Source: Gnomoniopsis sp. IMI 355080 (Eukaryota; Ascomycota; Sordariomycetes; Diaporthales; Gnomoniaceae). Taken from it: a stretch of DNA of 64,000 nt. The notes under the pieces are model-generated. The model saw only the letters and a list, made by a program, of their open reading frames with translations, did no database searches and was not told the origin of the DNA. The stretch covers positions 49,049 to 113,048 of the forward strand of contig JAPEVC010000119.1 in NCBI GenBank assembly GCA_027946555.1, given 5' to 3'. The first letter of the stretch is position 1, and each line of letters opens with the position of its first letter. Below are positions 45,612-57,005 of this stretch, piece after piece. The position numbers were made by a program, and so were the translations under genes.

Positions 45612-48035
45612 TTATGCGGAGTCGTACACGTACTCGTACACAGTCCTCTTGGATCGCTTACATGTCGACGATCCAGAATTCGTCGATGAAGCAGCTGTCC
45701 CGTTGCCCGCAGAGTTGACCGTAGCGGTACTGCTGCTGACCTTGTAGTTGACAATCTTCTGTGCAGCCTTTTCGGCAACCACCATGATAATTGCCTGCGT
45801 GTTGCCAGTTGGCAAGTCGGGGTGGATCGAAGCGTCGACAACGAAGAGGTTGTCGGTTCCGTAGACCTTCGTGTCGGTGTCGACCACAGAAGTTCCGTTT
45901 GTTCGCCCGTCATCCGTTCCCATCTTAGTCGAACCGACCCAGTGGTCTCCGCTGATGAGGCTCTCGGAAATGATCGAGTCCGGAGTAGCGGACGCATCAG
46001 AGTAAGACATGCTGTTGTTGGAAGCAACGGTCGCACTGCCGTTTGTGAGGTCGAGCCACCATTGGACCCATGACGACATGGTCTCGTAGTCGACATCGCT
46101 GGCAAGCCAAGGCTTGGTGTTCAGGATAGTGTTGCCTGTCGCATCGATACCAAGCTCGCCAGTGGAGCTTGAGCCGTGAGTGAGGAAAGTCTTCACAGTC
46201 ACGACGCCGTTGGCCATGGCAGACACAGTGCCTTGCAAGTAGCGTGTGCGGCCATCAGAAGAGTTGGTAGAGGTCCAAAGATGCATTCGCTGGGAAGCTT
46301 GAGTGATGGGCCCATCTCCTTGGTAGTAGAGATCAAGATCCGAGGTGACAGGAGCCTTGCTGAGTCCGTTGAAGTTGAACGCCGAGAAGTTGGTGGCTGT
46401 GTTGAACAAGAGTGGGATCTGAGCATGGTCGAGAAGGTTGTGGCCTACAGGCAGACTGATCCAATCGGCTTCGTCAGGGAGGACAACACCGGTCGAACCG
46501 CCTTTAACAATCTCAAGGGCATCGGAGTAGCCAATACCCGAGTTCCATAGAATGCGTGGCGTTGACATAGCTCCGGCCGCGAGGACAACCTTGCCTCCAG
46601 AGTTGAGGTTGATGATTTGCTGGCTTCCATCTGAGCCTTGTGTCAAAACACCAGTGACTGAGCTACCATTGCGCTTGACCTGAATGACTTGAGAGTTGAG
46701 CTTGAGCGTGAAGTTGTCAAGTGCCTGGGCAAAGGGCATGTATGTGCGAGCTGGGCCGGCACGGAGATGATTCTTGATGGACCAAGCCGGTCGTGAGTAG
46801 GCCTTGGTCTTCTCATTGGGTGACTCAATGGAGTCGACCTCGTTCCAGCCATCGGTTTCCAGATAAGCAGACAGGACAGTGAAAGCAAGGTCATTGTAGT
46901 GAATGCCATCGTCTGAAGGCTGTGTCGTTCCAGGGTTGCGCTCGTACAAACGGTCGGCAGCATCGGACATATCAGCCCACTTCCAGCCTACAGGCCATCG
47001 CTCAAAGTCATGCTCTGGTGGGTGGATAAAGTTCTCGCCGTTGATGGAGCTAGAGCCTCCCAGGAGGCAACCGGCTGTGGACGCTGTGTCACTGCAGAAC
47101 TTGATTCCCGAGATGGCAGTCAAGCTACTTCCCAGGGCAGGAATATCATAGGGAGTCAGACTGCTGTTCCAAGACAGGCCTTCAGTGGAGCCAAGCTCAA
47201 CCGTGTTCGCCGGGCCTCTCTCGATCAGGAGGACGCTGACTCCGGACTCAGCAATACGCTCGGCAGCGATGATACCGGCAGGACCGCCACCAACAACAAT
47301 CACATCGTATGTGACGTTGGAAGTCGTGACAATGGTCGTGGTGTTTCCAGCAGTGCCAGCAGTCGAATTCGTTCCGGTGGAGGATGAAGTAGTAGCCGTG
47401 GCCGCTCCCCAAGATGCCCACGTTTCGTAGTTGGCGGACTGAGCCGAAGTGATAGAGAAGCCGTATTCGTTGCTTCCGGCATCATGGTATACCAAAGCGG
47501 TAGAAGCGTCCGAGACAGTGGTTGGGTTAGACGTGGATACGGCGTAGCCAATGACAGGGGCGCTATCTGTAGCATCGAAGGTAGTCGTACCACCGATGAT
47601 GCAGCCTTGACAGACAAATGTGGACGAAAGATGGGTACTGTTTACGAATGTACCATTGGCAATGGGAAGCGCAGTCACAGAGGCATTGGCGTAAACAGCT
47701 GGGTTCGCGTAAGAAGAAGCCAGTCGCAACGAAGTCATCACTTCGTCACCATTGGGCCAAGCGACAAATAGAAGATGCTCTGTCATGTCGCCTCCGAAGG
47801 AGATACCACCCCAGCCTGCGCCATCAGTCAACGGCACAACAAGCTGACCGATAAAGTCAGTGGTGATCGTCTCGGGGAAGACCATGCCAACGCTGAGCCC
47901 TTCCACATCGCTGGCGAAATTGGTCTCGAATGTGATTCCGGTATTCGGGTCGGTGTACGGTGCAGCGGCTCCAGCCACAGTTGATATGTACGCAAGCAGG
48001 GCGAGGCTCGCCGAGCCTGAAATTTGGGAACGCAT
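45612..48035 (-). CDS. cdh: Cellobiose dehydrogenase (AA8 cytochrome + AA3 flavin domain)
   Basis: Secreted two-domain haemoflavoprotein that oxidises cellobiose and feeds electrons to lytic polysaccharide monooxygenases. Single exon, 807 residues. The signal peptide ends near residue 23. The cytochrome domain (about 24-215) includes SVGMVFP, a good candidate for the methionine haem ligand, and the YHDAGSNEYGFSI segment; the exact histidine ligand is not certain by eye. A Ser/Thr-rich linker precedes the flavin domain, which opens with DVIVVGGGPAGIIAAERIA. The GMC catalytic region is near the end: DHWVGSTKMG (His) and LPTGNTQA (Asn). There is no C-terminal CBM1; the protein ends in a Ser/Thr tail with one cysteine. 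It faces the CE16 esterase tail-to-tail with 250 bp between. Confidence 0.93.
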   Translation of the reverse strand: MRSQISGSASLALLAYISTVAGAAAPYTDPNTGITFETNFASDVEGLSVGMVFPETITTDFIGQLVVPLTDGAGWGGISFGGDMTEHLLFVAWPNGDEVMTSLRLASSYANPAVYANASVTALPIANGTFVNSTHLSSTFVCQGCIIGGTTTFDATDSAPVIGYAVSTSNPTTVSDASTALVYHDAGSNEYGFSITSAQSANYETWASWGAATATTSSSTGTNSTAGTAGNTTTIVTTSNVTYDVIVVGGGPAGIIAAERIAESGVSVLLIERGPANTVELGSTEGLSWNSSLTPYDIPALGSSLTAISGIKFCSDTASTAGCLLGGSSSINGENFIHPPEHDFERWPVGWKWADMSDAADRLYERNPGTTQPSDDGIHYNDLAFTVLSAYLETDGWNEVDSIESPNEKTKAYSRPAWSIKNHLRAGPARTYMPFAQALDNFTLKLNSQVIQVKRNGSSVTGVLTQGSDGSQQIINLNSGGKVVLAAGAMSTPRILWNSGIGYSDALEIVKGGSTGVVLPDEADWISLPVGHNLLDHAQIPLLFNTATNFSAFNFNGLSKAPVTSDLDLYYQGDGPITQASQRMHLWTSTNSSDGRTRYLQGTVSAMANGVVTVKTFLTHGSSSTGELGIDATGNTILNTKPWLASDVDYETMSSWVQWWLDLTNGSATVASNNSMSYSDASATPDSIISESLISGDHWVGSTKMGTDDGRTNGTSVVDTDTKVYGTDNLFVVDASIHPDLPTGNTQAIIMVVAEKAAQKIVNYKVSSSTATVNSAGNGTAASSTNSGSSTCKRSKRTVYEYVYDSA

Positions 48036-49969
48036 GTTCTCCAGATAGTTTTTAAAGAATGAATTGGATGCAGTGAAGAGGGTTCAGGACCGAAAGCCTG
48101 GCTCGACACAGAAATGAATGAATGTACTGGCACTAGGCCAAAGCTCGCCCAACAGAAAAGAATGAACACCGACCAAGCGGCAAGAATCAACAGCAAAGAG
48201 AATGATGATGAGACGCTTTGGGGAAGACAGAGAATGTCTCTCTGGACCGCGGAGAGATATAGTACACATCTTCATCCTGTTCAGACTATCCCTTTCCTTG
48301 TTGCCTACAAGGATGCCAGCTAGGTGGATTAGCTTGGAATACGCGAAACGGATCCCCTCCGTGTGATGCTGCGAGGCAAATGAGAGGACCAACTACCCCC
48401 TAGATAGAGTACAAAATAATCTAACTATCTGCATTTCGGAATATATTCGTGGAACGTGTGGACCGTGGTTAGCTGTCGACGCTGCCAGGATTTAGGCTCG
48501 GGAAGCCTATTTGCTGAGTATTAATCTGTGGCGTGATGCCTTGATGCAATAGATCCTGCGTGGCGCGGGAAGTTTGATGAAATCGCATTCAACACCAAAC
48601 ATGCGGACCAGAAACACGAAACTCGACGCTAGAATGACTTTTGCCTTCATTGGCATGTTTCCCCGTCCAAAGCTTATCCATCAAAGAGTTTAGTGGGTTC
48701 CCAACTGGTTCCAAAGATAATCCCTGCTTAACTTTTAGTTTGAGGCTCTGCGTTTCGAATTATGCCACAATGCAAACGTCGCCGCCACACCGGAGATGGC
48801 CAACTTCACAGCACCTCATCCGGCTCCGTGGGTTCGACGAAGGGGATTGGTGGAACAACCGCGGTGGATTCAATGCCTACTCAGGATCCTGGCTAGGGAT
48901 GCGAAATGCCAAGCCAAACGTGATGTTCAATCCACAACTTCTCATTTGATCCTGTAAAACAAGGGAAGGTCCATTATTCCGCCAAGCGCCTCGGTTGAAT
49001 ACTATGGAGATGGTACTTGTAAGCGGTGGGCCTGCAGCTTGTAAGCGCAAGGGGCTGTTTAGAGATAAGGCACATCCCGTCGGTCTCCTTACCGAAATTA
49101 GAACCTGGGGGATTCGTTTTACAACGGTGGGAGAGAGCCCACATCTTCATTAACGTTATACTACTGCAGATCAATCTTGATGTTTCTTGCAGGATCACCG
49201 ACAGTGGAGCTGACCTAACCCAAACAGGAAACTGTTTAGTGTTTCCTCAGTCATCAATGACGATGTAACAGACGACAGATTTTTTGCGGCTTGCCGTTGA
49301 AACATGTATAATTTGAGATTGGACTTACTGATTTACTGTCAAGTCCATGTTTGCCACTGTAGAAGTCAGCCGCTAGATTCGTATGAGGACTGTACTGCAT
49401 TTGTTCCCACTGTTGTTAGACTTGTCTGGATGCTTGCCATCGAGAGCTCTAGCCAAGCAGTTTAGTAGATATGAGGTTTGATGCAATCCTTCACAAAGCC
49501 GTCTCTCAAGGCCAAAGGGTGGGCCGCGAAAACACGGCAGTGGTCAAACGTGCGACGACGAAAAGGATTGGAAGGGGGAGTGATATATCTTTGGAATTTC
49601 TGTTGGCACACTGGCCTGGATAAGGCCTGATGAAGCCCTTCCTGGGTCGACCGGTCCGGACACTATCCAAGTGCGTCGTAGAAAAGTTCCAGTTTCGAAG
49701 ACAAATTGTGGGGTCGCGCCTCACGTCGCCAACCCGAGTACCTCCGGTTGGAAGATGCAAGGCGGATTTCCACGAGATGCGGCATGAGAGCCTTGGTCTT
49801 TGTGATGCATAGAAACGTCGTTCACGGCAAGGGAACATCCTAGAATCTTGCAGGATTCAGGTCGAATAAGATCCTCATCTCGCTTATCTCCGTATTATGA
49901 TATTGGAATCCAAGTCCTCGATGGTGGCATCGAAGGCCGGCGAAACATACAGATTGGGCTACTCTGAGC
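48036..49969. other. Long intergenic region, no gene seen
   Basis: Upstream region of the cellobiose dehydrogenase and then 1.5 kb without a supported gene. The right end may hold further decayed sequence of the methyltransferase relic, but nothing can be aligned by eye. Confidence 0.45.
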
Positions 49970-50640
49970 CAGATTACTATTCTAGACGTCGATTGTGGGC
50001 CTGAGGGCATAATCATCGACTTCGCCAGGATCGCAGTCGGTGGGTCTGTCGTCGACATCGATACTTCCCGGGACTCATTATTAGCGGTGGCTCAAGCTCG
50101 AGTTCACAAACTCAAAGCCATCGCACAACGTACCACAAGACACCGCAAACCCGGTCGGCCAAATCCAATTCCAACAGGTCGATGTACCTAATGGTTCACC
50201 CTTTGCAAATGACACCTTCTACGCCGTCTACTTCGGTCAAAACTTCGTGCACCTCCTCGCCGGGTTAACCGTGCTGCTCGTTCCACAATGATCATGAGAA
50301 AGATACACCGAGTCTTCGAACCAGGTGGCTCAGTGGCCACAGTGACAATTGCGGCGTCGACGAGTGTCATTTGCAGCGCGGAAGGGAAAGCGTGATTCGA
50401 TTGGGCAATATCAGCATGGACAGCGGCTGACGAGACACAAGATCGCCTTGCACATAACGATAACGGAGTGACGGAGAATGAGCTGGAGGGGGCCAAGGCG
50501 GTAGTGAAGAGGTGGGCGAAAGACGATTGCTCCTGGATTGTAGATGTACAGGCAGATGCGATCGCTTTCAAAGAGGCTGTACAAGGTTCTTGCCCTGTTA
50601 GAAGTCGTCTTGACGAAGGAATGACTAAAGCAGTCAATGT
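49970..50640 (+). pseudogene. Decayed SAM-dependent methyltransferase (UbiE/class I type)
   Basis: Pieces of a class I methyltransferase follow each other in changing frames. The first, at about 49970, is ITILDVDCGPEGIIIDFA, the motif I region (expected DVGCGPG), followed by GGSVVDIDTSRDSL (motif post-I). Then, in another frame, QFQQVDVPNGSPFANDTF and AVYFGQNFVHLL cover motif II. A third frame gives MRKIHRVFEPGGSVATVTI, the motif III region. In-frame stops (for example near 50187 and 50290) and at least two frame changes separate them, and the SAM glycine loop is altered (CGPEG). Its 3' end runs into the tail of the Rieske gene on the other strand. It is clearly non-functional. Intact fungal relatives are common accessory-metabolism methyltransferases. 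Confidence 0.8.
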
Positions 50641-51547
50641 CAGCCCATCCTTTGTTTTCTTCTCACCCAAACCTCCTTGTCTCCCTCTTGCTTATCCGTA
50701 GTGTCTATGCTCGGTGTTGGAAAAGGCCGTAGCTCGACTTCCCACACCTGAAGTTTGTAGCTACCTCGGTCACCTCGGCCACTGCTCAAATCGAAAGACC
50801 AGCCGTGTTTTGGGCAAGTGACTGCGGAGGTATGTCAGCATGGTTCCAAACTCTGGACAAGGTCTCTGGGAGTTTTTTGAGGGGAAAGATTGATGAAGCG
50901 CCCCAGCACGGGTGAAGTGGTACTCACGCCCTGAACTCCATATTATGCCAAAGTCCTCGATGTCGAAGGGTGTTCCATTGGAAAGTGGATAAGACGAGTG
51001 AGGACACTCCTGTCCCTGGATTCAGCATACTGTGGGCTACGGTTCCCATAAAGAGCTTGGTTAATTTCTATCCACTAACATGATTTACAGCATGGAATTT
51101 GCCTTTGTACTGGAACACCTATTTGTACACGGAGAGATCAGCAAGGGCCTGATACGTTGATGCGAACGCGGAAATACGCAATCACCAATATCTGATATGT
51201 CTGCCCATTTGAGAGTTCACAAACACCAAAGTTTCACGACTGAGGTTACACTGAGGCTAAGATGACTTGGTGACTGTACTTACGAGGACTTGGTCTTTCA
51301 GGCCTCCAGTTTCCGGTGGTATGCCTGAGTCGTCGAGCATCATCTCAGTGGCTTTGGAGCTGTCTTCTTTGGGGACATGAAAGACCTTGCAGCCGGCTAC
51401 GCTCTCAAGTGTTTGTGGACAAGGACGACCATCGCGAATTGGGGACCCATCCTGACTTTTGATGTCCGGAAACGATGATGCTGGGCCTACAGGAAACCAG
51501 GCATCGCCGGCCCGGGATCGAGAGAAAGGACTGAAGAACGACGTCAT
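50640..51547 (-). CDS. Rieske [2Fe-2S] domain protein
   Basis: Small soluble ferredoxin-like Rieske protein of 188 residues. Exons 51547-51284, 51118-51080, 51009-50928 and 50821-50640 join in frame. The two cluster motifs are complete: CPHSSYPLSNG (Cys-Pro-His) and TCPKHGWSFDLSSG (Cys-Pro-x-His). They are preceded by VFQYKGKFHAVNHE, the typical strand before the first motif. For the second intron, the donor GTTAGT after the HAVNH codons was preferred because it keeps the motif intact; an earlier GTAAAT donor destroys it. There is no oxygenase catalytic domain, so it may donate electrons to a partner or be a stand-alone redox protein. The N-terminus (AWFPVGPASSFPDI) matches fungal relatives. 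Function is unknown. Confidence 0.87.
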
Positions 51548-53191
51548 GAATCCTGAAGAGTATCGAGTCCGTCGGCGAATGCAACGATTTATTGGGAATC
51601 TTCACTCTCAATTAGGTGAAATAGCAACGATAATAGTTCTGGTACAATGTGATTTGGTGTGAGCCCAGATGAATCACGGGCATGCTGGATCGCAATCGTG
51701 CGTGGTGTGTACGGTACAAGCTGGCCCAAGCCAGACTCAGGGTGTGTTGATTCTTTCACGCAAATATGGAGCGGTAACAGGCGCGGAAGAATGTAAGATC
51801 CTGTGATGAAATCCTGACTCAACTTTTGAAATGGATTTTCGGAAGGCGTGGATAGCATATAGGTTGTCCACGACTCGAAGCCTGAAGGATGTCGCTCTAA
51901 CAGTACGAGGAGCAAAATCTTGTGAGCGCTGCTCGGGTTAGGGTTTTGAGCACCTTACGATCGGTCCGCGGTCGGCACGACGCCATCGCTTTGAACGCGA
52001 TAGCAACAACACTTCCCTGTCGAATGTATTTTACCCATGCTAACGTAAGATACATTAGAACTGCGGCACATGTGGTGTGGCAACATGTAATTATTGAATC
52101 TACCGATACAAGCATCAAAGGCCAGTCCCAGTCCAGATGGAGGTAATTCAAGATTACTCATACTTGGTAATTTCACACACATTTATTGGCTATAATCCCT
52201 GACCGGTACAAGTGTTGTTGCTACCGCGCCCAAAGGGATGTCTTCCCAAGGTTGCATCACACCAGTTCTGCGACTCTACGCAATTGATCCCCTTTGAGAA
52301 TTGTTTCGTAAGGATGAAAGGTGCTTCATACTTAAAGAAATACCCAGGTGTCTACCTAGGTACCAAATCGTCGTCAGGGCCCTTATACAGTATGTAAGTT
52401 ACCTCGGTCCCTAGCTAGGTAGGGATCTTGCCACCACCTAATGGGCACCTTGGAAGTCAGCCTACCCTTCGTCCTATCAAGTCTGGTACGGTGAGCTGGT
52501 GATTTCGTGGGAGGTGAACAGGATTACTTCCTCCGAGGTGTAGCAACGCTACGGGTATGCTCTTAAGCTATGTGATGAATCGCCACGTCTCTCGGCCTGA
52601 CGAATTCAATTTGCGCCTATGAATTGCTTGGGTTCTTTGGGCGTATAAATGCGCGACCCTTAGATTTTGTTTCTCATGGGCTGTACAATTACAATATCTC
52701 TATATTGTGCTTCGATGAGATCAGCTGCGGGCCTACCTGCCTCAAGTGGTGTACAGCGTATACCTAGGGCATGCGTGAGCCCTACTCCAAACATCCATGC
52801 CGGCCTAATTTAATCCCGCTCAACATTTAGTTCCGTCCCACGTCTAGGTACCAAGACGACCCCAAAATTCCCGTAATAAGGATGGAGATGGACTACAGCA
52901 GACGGGCCGGGTCTCTTAATTAAATCCCCGAGCTCAGTTGCACGTGCCACGGTCTCCATGCCATCCTTGTGTCCTGTACTTTTCCACGTAAGTGTGAGCT
53001 GGCCCAAGCCATGCGTGACGCATCGGCAAGTCGTAAATCAATCTCCGACAATACCTATTTACATGGCCATAGTCGCTACACCTTGTTGATTCCTTTCGTT
53101 AGCCGGATTATATTTCCAGCCCACTCTTTTGCTACAGTCCTGTAAATATTGTTTTGTAGTCGTCACAACGACTTCCAGATTTCTCGTCAAG
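51548..53191. other. Long intergenic region with palindromes
   Basis: Upstream regions of the Rieske gene (-) and the acyl-CoA dehydrogenase (+), head-to-head. No gene is seen. ACCTAGGT lies at about 52353, with related words near 52410, 52762 and 52844. Confidence 0.45.
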
Positions 53192-55147
53192 ATGTCAACG
53201 CTCTCGGATGACATAAAGGAAAAGTGGCTTTACGGATCAACTCTGCCATTCGCAGAGGCTGCTTGGGCGAGAGGCTGCCCTAGTCCGTATTATCGTGACA
53301 GTCACCGACGACTCCGCGATGCCATGCGGACTTGGGTGGACACAGTACGAGACTCTTCTAATTCTAGAGGGCACCGTCATCAGAGAGCTAATTCGCATCT
53401 CAGAACCTCATGCCTTACTCTGTGGAATGGGACCAAGCCGCCAAATTGCCGGACGGGTTGTGGAAGAAAGCAGCTGACGACGGAATATTGATGCCCGCTG
53501 CCGCGGGGGCACATATACCTCCCAGCTGGAGGGGACGCTATCCAATTATGGGCAACGTGTCACCAGATGAATGGGATGGGTTTCACGATTTCATACTGCA
53601 CGATGAGTTTGGTCGTGTTGGTGGAATAGGGTTCGTGTTGTCGCTGCTTGTCGAATGTGGTGTTGCCTCGCAACTGACTTTGGAACACACGATAGATACG
53701 AGGTTGCCTTACTTGGTGGGATCGTGAGTGCTCCTCACAACTGTTACTAATCGTCGTACCTTGGCCGGTTGTCAGAACGCTGAGTGGAGCTAGACACTGT
53801 CACTGCCCGCCATACAACGATTTGGGTCAGAAAAACTGAAGCAGGCGTGAGTATGTTCCCTTGTTTCTTGTCAAGATCGCCTGGAACTGTTCACGAGTAC
53901 TGAAGACTATGACCAGTGTGATCCCTGATTTGCTCCGCGGGAAATCACGCATCGCTCTGGCTGTCACCGAGCCCGACGCCGGTTCAGATGTGGCAGGTCT
54001 CCAAACTGAGGCCAAGACCTCGGAAGATGGCCAACATCTCATACTGAATGGTCAGAAAAAGGTAGTTATTCGAATATTTGATGACTCTACGAACATCCGA
54101 GTGTGTCTGCTAATGACCTTTGAACGGCTCTAGTGGATCAGCTCTGGCATGTACGCCGACCATTTTCTCACTCTTGTGAGAGAGATGAGTGGCGAATTCA
54201 CGTTGCTTGTGGTTCGTAGAAGTGAAGGTCTCACCACGAGGCATATCACAGTTTCTGGCTCTTCAACCGCTGGAACCGCCTTCGTGGACTTTGACAACGT
54301 CAAGGTGCCCCTTGACATGGTGGTGGGGAAGCGAGGCCAGGGCTTCAAATACGTTGTCTCCAACTTCAATCACGAGAGGCTATTCATCAGCATGCAAGCA
54401 CTACGCTGCAGTAGGAATTGTTTGGAGGATTCAATCCAGTAAGTTAGAAATCGAATGAGGCTAGGTCCCCGTTGCGGGCGGCGGCTGACCAGGACACCAG
54501 GTACGCATTGACAAGACAGACATTCGGGAAGCGCTTGGTGGACCATCGTAAGTTTTATCAAGAATACCAATTCGGTTGAAATGGTTCATGGTGGTGAGCT
54601 GACAGTCAAGCAGCTGTAATTAGGTATAAATTCGCAAATATGAGCCGGGAGGTCGAAGCGCTTCAGGCGTGGCTTGAGGTACGTCTTCCCCGGTCCTGGA
54701 AGAAAATATTGTCCCACTCCTCTCTACGCAAGCCTACATACAGAATCCGCACTAAGCTGTTGATATTGTCGCCCGTTATTCAGTGTGGATCTGTATCCAA
54801 GCTCGATGAAGCTAATTCGCCATAAACATCAGAACTTGATCTATCAGCTTGGAAGCTTATCTGCCTCTGAGGCCGATCTCCTTCTGGCAGGGACGATAGC
54901 CCAGCTCAAAGCTCATTCCGGAATCGTTTTACAGCACGTGGTTGGGGATGCCATTCAAATCCTGGGTGGAATTGGGCTCACCAGGGGAGGCCGGGGTGAG
55001 CGCGTAGAGCGAATCTGGCGCGATGTCAAGGCCGTTACCGTTCCTGGAGGGTCAGAGGAGATTATGCTCGACCTTGCAGTTCGCAGAGCCTTGAAGGGAC
55101 ATGAAACTCTCGAGGGGGCCCATAAGCTTGCGAAGGAGCGGCTATGA
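53192..55147 (+). CDS. Acyl-CoA dehydrogenase
   Basis: FAD-dependent acyl-CoA dehydrogenase that introduces the alpha,beta double bond in acyl-CoA. Nine exons (53192-53344, 53404-53630, 53696-53723, 53794-53846, 53917-54061, 54134-54438, 54501-54547, 54611-54678, 54833-55147) join in frame to 446 residues. Family marks in order are WDGFHDFILHDEFGR, LAVTEPDAGSDVAGLQ (ACAD signature 1), the strand before KKWISSGMYADHFL, FKYVVSNFNHERL, TRQTFGKRLVDHP, and the C-terminal signature QILGGIGLTRGGRGERVER followed by PGGSEEIMLDL, whose Glu pair includes the usual catalytic-base position. There is no peroxisomal SKL; the C-terminus is KERL. The early exons are very small, and two of them (28 and 53 nt) rest on family alignment by eye. 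Confidence 0.88.
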
Positions 55148-57005
55148 ATGATATCGCACCATTTTCAGACACACATAGACAGTCGATTAAGCGCGAAGAA
55201 GTCAAAATCGAGTCTGTTCATATCTTAGTGTTCGGCCAAGGGTCCACTATGTGCACAGGCTGAAGTTGAATCATATCCAAATTTTGTAGACGATGATTTG
55301 CTTTACATGGCATGCGTCCTCCATCTTGGGAATGGGAAAATAAGGGGGCTATGGGCTTGGATAATTAGTCCATCGTCAGTACATTTAAAAGAGGCCCTCG
55401 CCTACTTGAGAGGTACCTAAGTACCTAGATGGGAGAAGGACCGTACCCTAGGGTAGCCTAGCTAACACTGTAACACCATGGTTCCGCTTTCCTGAGATTC
55501 CTTAGACCCTTTTCGTGTGGATACCTCGCCTTATACGGAATACATCTTATCATGTGTATTGAGTGGAGTTCTTGTCATTGCCGGAAGTGCCCATAGCAAG
55601 CCTGTCTGTCCAGTATCTGTATCCTGTTGTGGTGCACGGAGCAAAGCTTCAAAAGCATCAAATGTTAATTAGGGTCCCGCATTGGGGGTGTTACGTCCTT
55701 GAGGCTGTCAACAAGGGGAGAGGGTCCGACGGAAATCATGCGGCTACCGTTAAAGGCTGCCACGGCATTGGTAGCCCAGCTCTTTGCGCTAATTACCTAG
55801 GTAGATGGGTGATCCGTTGTGCAGAAGATATCGTGACCAGGCATGTACGCTACCAACATCTGCTCAGGCGCATTTTCACACCGCGGCCGAACCAACAAAT
55901 ATCGCAGTGCTTCCTCTCTAAGGTAGATATCTAGAAAGTTTAGGCTGTGTAGTTTAGGAAAGAAGGACCCCCTGGGCAGTGTAAAGAACGCCGTTTCAAA
56001 ACACACCTGTACTTTTCAAAGAGTTTTTCCTGTTGATGATTTTTATCCGTGTAGTTATTTTCACCGTGGCCCTGCGCTGAATGAATTCAGGTGTATGCGC
56101 AGCTTCGAGCCCACTACCTAGTAGGGAGACGTCCCTCTGAAGTACAGTACCCGGCAGCCTTCCAGCCCTTTCGATATACGAAGTTTCGGATTGAACATAA
56201 GGGCTCAGTAGCTATTCTGGAACACCTTAGACTTCAAGCAATCCGCGTAGGTATATCCACTTGCTAAACTATTATTATATAATAAACTAAAATTTTCATA
56301 TATATAGCTAATAGGGAGCTGTACCAGCCGCATTATGACGAGGCCCACATTCGCATTTCTTCTTTTCTCTGACAGGCAGTTTGAAAGTGGAGTATTCAAC
56401 GCAGCAAACATTTTCCACGACAGCCATCACTGCGACTGAAGATTGACCATGGAAGTCACCGTCCACCTTAGGAATGACACAACAAACGAGTAGAGCGGTT
56501 CCTGCACCGTTTGTAGTCCAATGCCAAAGTCCGCCTTGCATCGAAGGCCTGGGACATCCCATCCCGGGTGGTATTCTAGGGTCACGATGTGGTCCCCCCC
56601 CCCCAAACTGCTCGTTCGGCTGTTCCCCCGCCTAAGCATTTCTATCGGCTATGGTGTGCTCAAGCGCACCCCAAACAGCGACCTGCCCAGTAGTGTAGCA
56701 GGACTCAAGCACGTCACACATATACAAAGTAAGTCCACGTGGTGTAGCTGAAATGCATCTGCCTTCTGCTGGGCACGATCCCAGATTTAGTGTCAGTACA
56801 TCTGGTAGTAGGTTTCTCAACGAGAAAATGGAGGAAAACGGAGAATTATGCCAGGGAGCAGAGAGAGTCGCGTCAGCAGCCAGGCGGAAAAGTGTGCGGA
56901 TCCACACGTGCTTGCCTGCCAGCAGATTGGGGGCTCACCGCTGGCGACCACCTGACTCTTCCTCAATGATAATGTACGAAAAGGTCCCTACATGAGAGCG
57001 CTCAT
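55148..57005. other. Long intergenic region with palindromes and C-run
   Basis: No gene is seen. AGGTACCTAAGTACCTAG and CCCTAGGGTAGCCTAGC words occur near 55411-55470, ACCTAGGT at about 55797, a short A+T-rich patch at 56262-56310 and an 11-base C run at 56594-56604. Confidence 0.45.
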
